This document shows positions 59,545-64,000 of a stretch of 64,000 nt of DNA, piece after piece (position 1 is the stretch's first letter; every line of letters starts with the position of its first letter). The stretch is from the NCBI GenBank assembly GCA_030248225.1, contig JASANE010003825.1, forward strand, positions 1 to 64,000, in the 5' to 3' direction. The stretch is from Trileptium ribeirensis (Eukaryota; Nematoda; Enoplea; Enoplida; Thoracostomopsidae). The notes below the pieces were generated by a model. It searched no databases. It saw only the letters and a program-made list of their open reading frames with translations, and had not been told where the DNA came from. The position numbers were made by a program, and so were the translations under genes.

Positions 59545-61715
59545 TTGAAACTGCTGAACTGAAGATAAACAACATCGATGACACTGCGTAATGTATTAGA
59601 ACATAAATATTGTGCATTGTTTACATTTTAAAGTTCGTAAACAAACTTCTTTATGCCTTAATGTAGTAAGCGCCACGGGCGCAAACACCGGGCGGTACGT
59701 GGGGGTTGCTGCGGCCCTCCATAAATTGCAAGTTGGTCAATCATGTTTGTATGTTTAGAACATGCCTGGCGTCCAACGCCAAAAATTTGCCTTGCAGATC
59801 AATTATGTATACCAGTATATAGAGATATATGCCTGGGGACGGGTATGTAGGTCGATCTCACGGAAATATAAAAGTTGATTATGCATGTATATATATAAGC
59901 TCATAATATTCAGCATGTACATAACCGTATAGCGATTGCAAGATGTACTATGTCCCCCTCCCTAAATGGTTCGATCATAACTGCCACCCGTCCCCCAGAT
60001 CTCTTTCACGCTTACGTCCTTGAATAGCGCCAATAGTTTCTTAAATAGTGGAGACTTGACGGTTTCAGCGAAACATCTAGCTTCGAACGAGCGACAGTCA
60101 ATGTTGGCGGTTAATGTATTACCTACTGAAAAAGTGTATTTCTGCAGGCTGTATTTCAGTTTCTAAATCGTCTAAATCTATGATGTAGTATTTGGTGTTG
60201 TTATAACGGTTAAACCAGGGTTTGTTAAACTGGGGAATCGCCAAAATCTTGGTATAGCTCGAAAATCTTGGTGGGGTTCTCCCATCCTCTGTGGATAGCA
60301 CATTTTTATCCATCTATGAGCTTAAATAGTGTTCATAATGTTCTACCTTTACACAATTGGGTGTGAAAAAAAACAACATTGTCGCGTGCTAAAGCAGGTT
60401 GTGGGTGTTACGAGATTTTGTATGCGTAGTCATCTAGCGTTCGTGTAAAAAACTCGGAGTTTTACTTGTATTCACTCACACAAACATGAACCTTAAAATG
60501 TGATACTTTGTCGAGCTGTGATGATTATTTTGTAGGGGGTCCCCAGCGCTGGGGACATCATATTCGTATGTTATGGTAATATCTGATTTTTAAAAACATC
60601 ACATTTTAATTTCAGGCTGCACCAAATCTATGGACTAAATCATACAAGTCCAACTTCTTCTGGTCCGGTGAACACGGCCAATTGCATATTCGTATCGTAG
60701 TGCTCGCTGGGGATCAATCTCGAGATTTAAGCGAACATAAAATTAGAAGATAATGTCAAGCGATATATTAAACCTTTGCAGACTGACATCTATGAACCGA
60801 TTAATTACAAGATGCTGCTCTAGGACCGTTGGGTGTAGTGCCATTGTTTTTAATTATTTGCTAGCCAGATCAAACCATGACAAATTTATTTAGATCAAAC
60901 GAATTGGATAAGTCATAAACACACTTAAAGACATCATTATATTCATAGCTGAACTTTTAAACTCGAAGTATTCTTTGCGAGACGACAGCAATAACATCTT
61001 GTGTTTTTTGATTCGGAAACTTTATAGCCCCGGATTTATAACTATACATATAATGAGATGAATCAGCAGTATCCACTTATCAAAAAATCGACATACATGG
61101 TAAAACCATGGTCTTCAATAGAGTTAACAATTCCAAAAACACATATTATGATAACGAAATATACGCAAATCTTGGTCGACAGTACGGATTTTAGCAATCT
61201 ATGGCGTAGTTTGGACGAGGTTAGTAAAATATCGACTATATAATTTGTCGCGTATAGGTACACCCGCCGCATCCTCAAGCTAAACACCGCCCGTCATCCT
61301 CAAGCCATTTTAACAGCAAATGCACACGCTATTTTGACGTAAAATTTGTAGTTTTTGTTCTATTGTTCAGTTGTTGAAAAGGAGATCGGATAGATGTCAG
61401 GTCTGCGAATGCAGTAGCACAGACTCCTGTACTGTGAAATTTTTTTATAACGTTACTTAGGCGGTTATCATGTTATAGGTGGAAACAACACTATTCGACT
61501 TGATTTTGGTTTAAAAGTGGACTTTGTTTTATCCCCGCTCTTGGAGAGAGATACATACAGAGCAATGCTTCTACCATTATGTACCGATGTTTAACTGCAA
61601 TCAAAAGTATCAAAATTACATACACCCGCCTGCACGTCCCCTAGCAATAGTCGTTGTTGTAACAAAACTTTGGTAATGTAGCAACAGGATAATCAATCTT
61701 TAGCGCAAAACATTG
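59545..61715. other. Intergenic between satellite and hAT, no gene recognised
   Basis: AT-rich with several short frames and no recognisable domain. One possible orphan exon starts after the acceptor TTTAATTTCAG at 60615: it reads AAPNLWTKSYKSNFFWSGEH and on to a stop at about 60753, but no upstream exon was found. Confidence 0.4.
60539..60556. repeat. Perfect 18-bp palindrome
   Basis: GTCCCCAGCGCTGGGGAC is its own reverse complement, in an otherwise AT-rich region. No function is shown. Confidence 0.85.
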
Positions 61716-64000
61716 CAGTGGCGGATCCAGGGGGGGGGGGCGAAATACGCGGCCGCCCCCCCCCCAAGATGGATTGCATTTTAAAAATTTTTTCTCGCTC
61801 TAAGATTGATAAATGCGTTAACCTGGCGGTGGTCCAATTTTTCGCTCTAGCTTCTCGCTTCGGTTGGCTCGGAGGATCTGTTCTAAGAAATTTTTACTTC
61901 AACGATTCACTTTTCCACCAAAACTCTGGCTTCTCGCCTCGATTCGTGGATAGCCTTGTTAACAAACAATTAGTTATCTTTAACTTTTTTCAGGGATTTT
62001 AAATGTGCTCCGTTGCGTTTATATAAATCGTCATATCTAGTAACAATGTCTCAGCCCCCTTCTAAACGCCATAAGACTATTGCTGACTTCTTCTCACAAG
62101 GCAAATCTAGTAATGAGCCTGAAGCATCTACATCTGCGGCTGCGGAGGGACCACCTTCACCGGAAGCGCCGACAACAGTGCAAAACCCTCCGCCTGATGC
62201 CGAATCTACGGCGGAACCTACCGATTTTCCTTTGCCGGCGTCTGATTTTGGCTACATCCTGCAGAAACGAGCAGAGGAAAAGGCGTTGACAGATAACGAT
62301 GTTAACGAGGCGCTAAATTCATCGTGGAGGCTACCGCGAAGACTGAGTTTCCGTCATCGGAGAAGAAGACGAAGGGAAAAACGGAAACCCGCAGCCTCAA
62401 TAAATCGCATATGTCCAGCTATCCATGGGTCACAGTAAGCAGATTGATCGGCTACCAGGGTGTGTGGTGTTCTTATTGCGTCCTGTTTGGCCAGGAAAAG
62501 GGTGGCGGTTGGTCTGCCAGGGCAGGTGGAGGCGGGGGGCAAAAGATGGGAAAGCTCGTGGCGTCTCCGCTCGTGAAATTTGACGATCTCACTGGCAAGC
62601 ACGGTGCTTTGACGGCTCATCACAAGTAATTTTGCTTCGCTTATAATTACTTCGCTTACAGAAGACATTATTCTGACAAAATTAAGAAATGTTTTTATAT
62701 GACAGTTTTCTACAGTTATATTTAAGGCATTAAGGCATTTGAGTGTTTGATCCATTGGACAAATTTAAAACTTAAATTTAAATTTAACTTAAATTTAAAA
62801 CCATGATAGGTTTAAGACTTTTTCAAGAAATTTTCTTGGTGTATACACTCAAGGCGACATTACATTAAAACGATTCCTATGTGATGACCGGGTTTGACTC
62901 CGCACGTTACATTACTATTATTTTGTGAGATTGCTTACTGCTTGGAACTGGAAGCATGAGTTTATACGTTTTTTACAACCACCAGCATCGGCTATTGTGA
63001 CGCATTTTCTAAATACTTGAAACACAACTTACAGTGCAAAATATTGATTTTTTCAAATTAAAGTTAATCTTAAGTTAAGTTAATTCGAAAATCCATCATC
63101 CTTTCAGTTCGCTATACCACCGCCAATGCTCGGAATACGCAGCAAACTTTCAACAAGTTTACAAGCGTTCAGGTCAGGATGTGCGCAACCAGCTGTCAAC
63201 TGCACGGGCCAAACAGGTGGAGATCAACCGTGAGGGTCTGCGCAAGGTTGTTGGCACTTTAAAACTGTGTGGGGCCCAGAATATCGCTCTGCGGGGTCAT
63301 AGGGACGACGGCGACCTCCAACTTCACGAAAATGCTGTCATCAACCCTGAACTAAATGATGGAAACTTGCGGCACTTGCTGCGTTTGCGAATTAAATGCG
63401 GAGATAACGAACTTGGGTCCTTTTTGCAGAAAGCGGACGCCAACGCCACTTATATAAGCAAGGCGATCCAGGCTGGCGTGCCTGTCTAAAACCGAAACGA
63501 TTGTTGGCCTCTGTTGCCTAAACTATATTGCGTCGACCATGAAGCCACTCTCGGTGTCTCTCCAGCAACACAACCAAGATTTAACGAATACCTTACAGCT
63601 GCTTACGGATACGGATAATGTTCTGCGTGATGCACGATCTAGCAGCGAGGAAACGTTTGCAGCTATTTTCTCGGACTGCGAGCGCATGGCAAACGTTTTC
63701 GATTCGCCAATCAGTAAGCCTCGTTTGCCAAAAAGGTCCGTCTATAGACAATCCGCTGGCGATCGAGAATCCATGACACCATCCGAGTACTACCGCTTAA
63801 ATGTTTTTATCCCAATGCTGGATGCTGTTTTGCAAGATTTTGGGGAGCGTTTCGAAAAACATTTTGCAATTTCGGCATCGCTTCACAAGTTAATTCCAGC
63901 CCACATTGCAGCAGCAAGCTGGGACGATGTCAAAGACGCATACCTCAAGTACTCGAGCTTCTTGGCGTCGGAGTCAGCAGTAATCGCGGAATTTGAAGTA
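61716..64000 (+). mobile_element. hAT transposon (ZMYM1-like transposase), left part
   Basis: CAGTGGCGGATCCAGGGGGG at 61716 is a typical left end of hAT elements with this transposase type and is followed by the G-run/C-run segment at 61730-61763. The 8 bases before it (AAACATTG) would be one target duplication. The right end lies beyond the window, so it cannot be compared. Inside is a transposase gene in the same orientation, damaged as described separately. Confidence 0.8.
62046..64000 (+). pseudogene. hAT transposase with frameshifts and catalytic-core deletion (partial)
   Basis: Starts at ATG 62046, MSQPPSKRHKTIADFFSQG. A one-base frameshift near 62320 leads into SYPWV, then GVWCSYCVLFG, the TTF-type zinc-finger region. 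An intron fits at 62626-63107 (AA|GTAATT to CTTTCAG), joining HHN to SLYHRQCSEYA in frame. DUF4371 follows (IALRGHRDDG, ATYISKAIQ) and stops at 63487-63489. From about 63491, in the +1 frame, comes the C-terminal region (KPLSVSLQQHNQDL, then KPRLPKRSVYRQ, then EYYRLNVFIPMLD), open to the window end. In full-length relatives roughly 300 residues, including most of the RNase H-like catalytic core, lie between these parts and are missing here. The copy therefore cannot make a working transposase, but it may be movable in trans if the right end is intact. Confidence 0.82.

Noticed and set aside
61718..62002. A 94-codon frame at the left end of the hAT element
   Set aside because: It starts inside the terminal repeat and reads the G/C-run segment; the transposase begins at 62046 in another context.

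Overview
The window is nuclear DNA from a metazoan, most likely an invertebrate. It is AT-rich, has GT-AG spliceosomal introns of 0.3-3.9 kb, carries L2/CR1-type and R1/jockey-type LINE fragments, MITEs and a hAT transposon with a ZMYM1-like transposase, and has one well preserved animal gene of the USP2/USP21 type. The species cannot be named from the sequence alone.

Layout. 1-16955 is a giant inverted repeat: arms 1-7438 and 9531-16955 are colinear and near-identical in places, around a damaged 2.1-kb spacer. Each arm carries a dead L2/CR1 LINE and tRNA-like SINE heads; the spacer holds a third, broken copy of part of the arm. 16956-19850 has no recognisable gene. 19860-20395 is a 25-bp minisatellite. 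20890-21291 is a LINE 3' end. 21400-26430 is a degenerate array of roughly 1-1.3-kb modules with a MITE inside. 26437-27420 is an R1/jockey-like LINE relic interrupted by a 393-bp MITE with a clean 5-bp target duplication. 27.4-34.3 kb is MITE-rich intergenic sequence.

34357-51167 (+) is the one real gene: a USP2-like ubiquitin-specific protease in at least 11 exons with all splice phases matching, intact Cys, His and Asp catalytic residues and an intact four-Cys zinc ribbon. Its introns are seeded with MITEs, tandem duplications and a dead partial copy of exon 5. 53652-59544 is a 154-bp satellite of about 38 monomers with an alternating, dimeric (308-bp) pattern. 61716-64000 is the left part of a hAT element whose transposase keeps an intron but has frameshifts and has lost its catalytic middle.

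The oddest signals are in the palindrome spacer: an 85-base block of only A and C, and a stretch where about 27 T residues, and no A, C or G, are missing relative to the arm copy. Similar T/G-poor filler interrupts the satellite twice, which points to a base-specific sequencing or consensus artefact. Whether the giant palindrome itself is real must be settled with reads.
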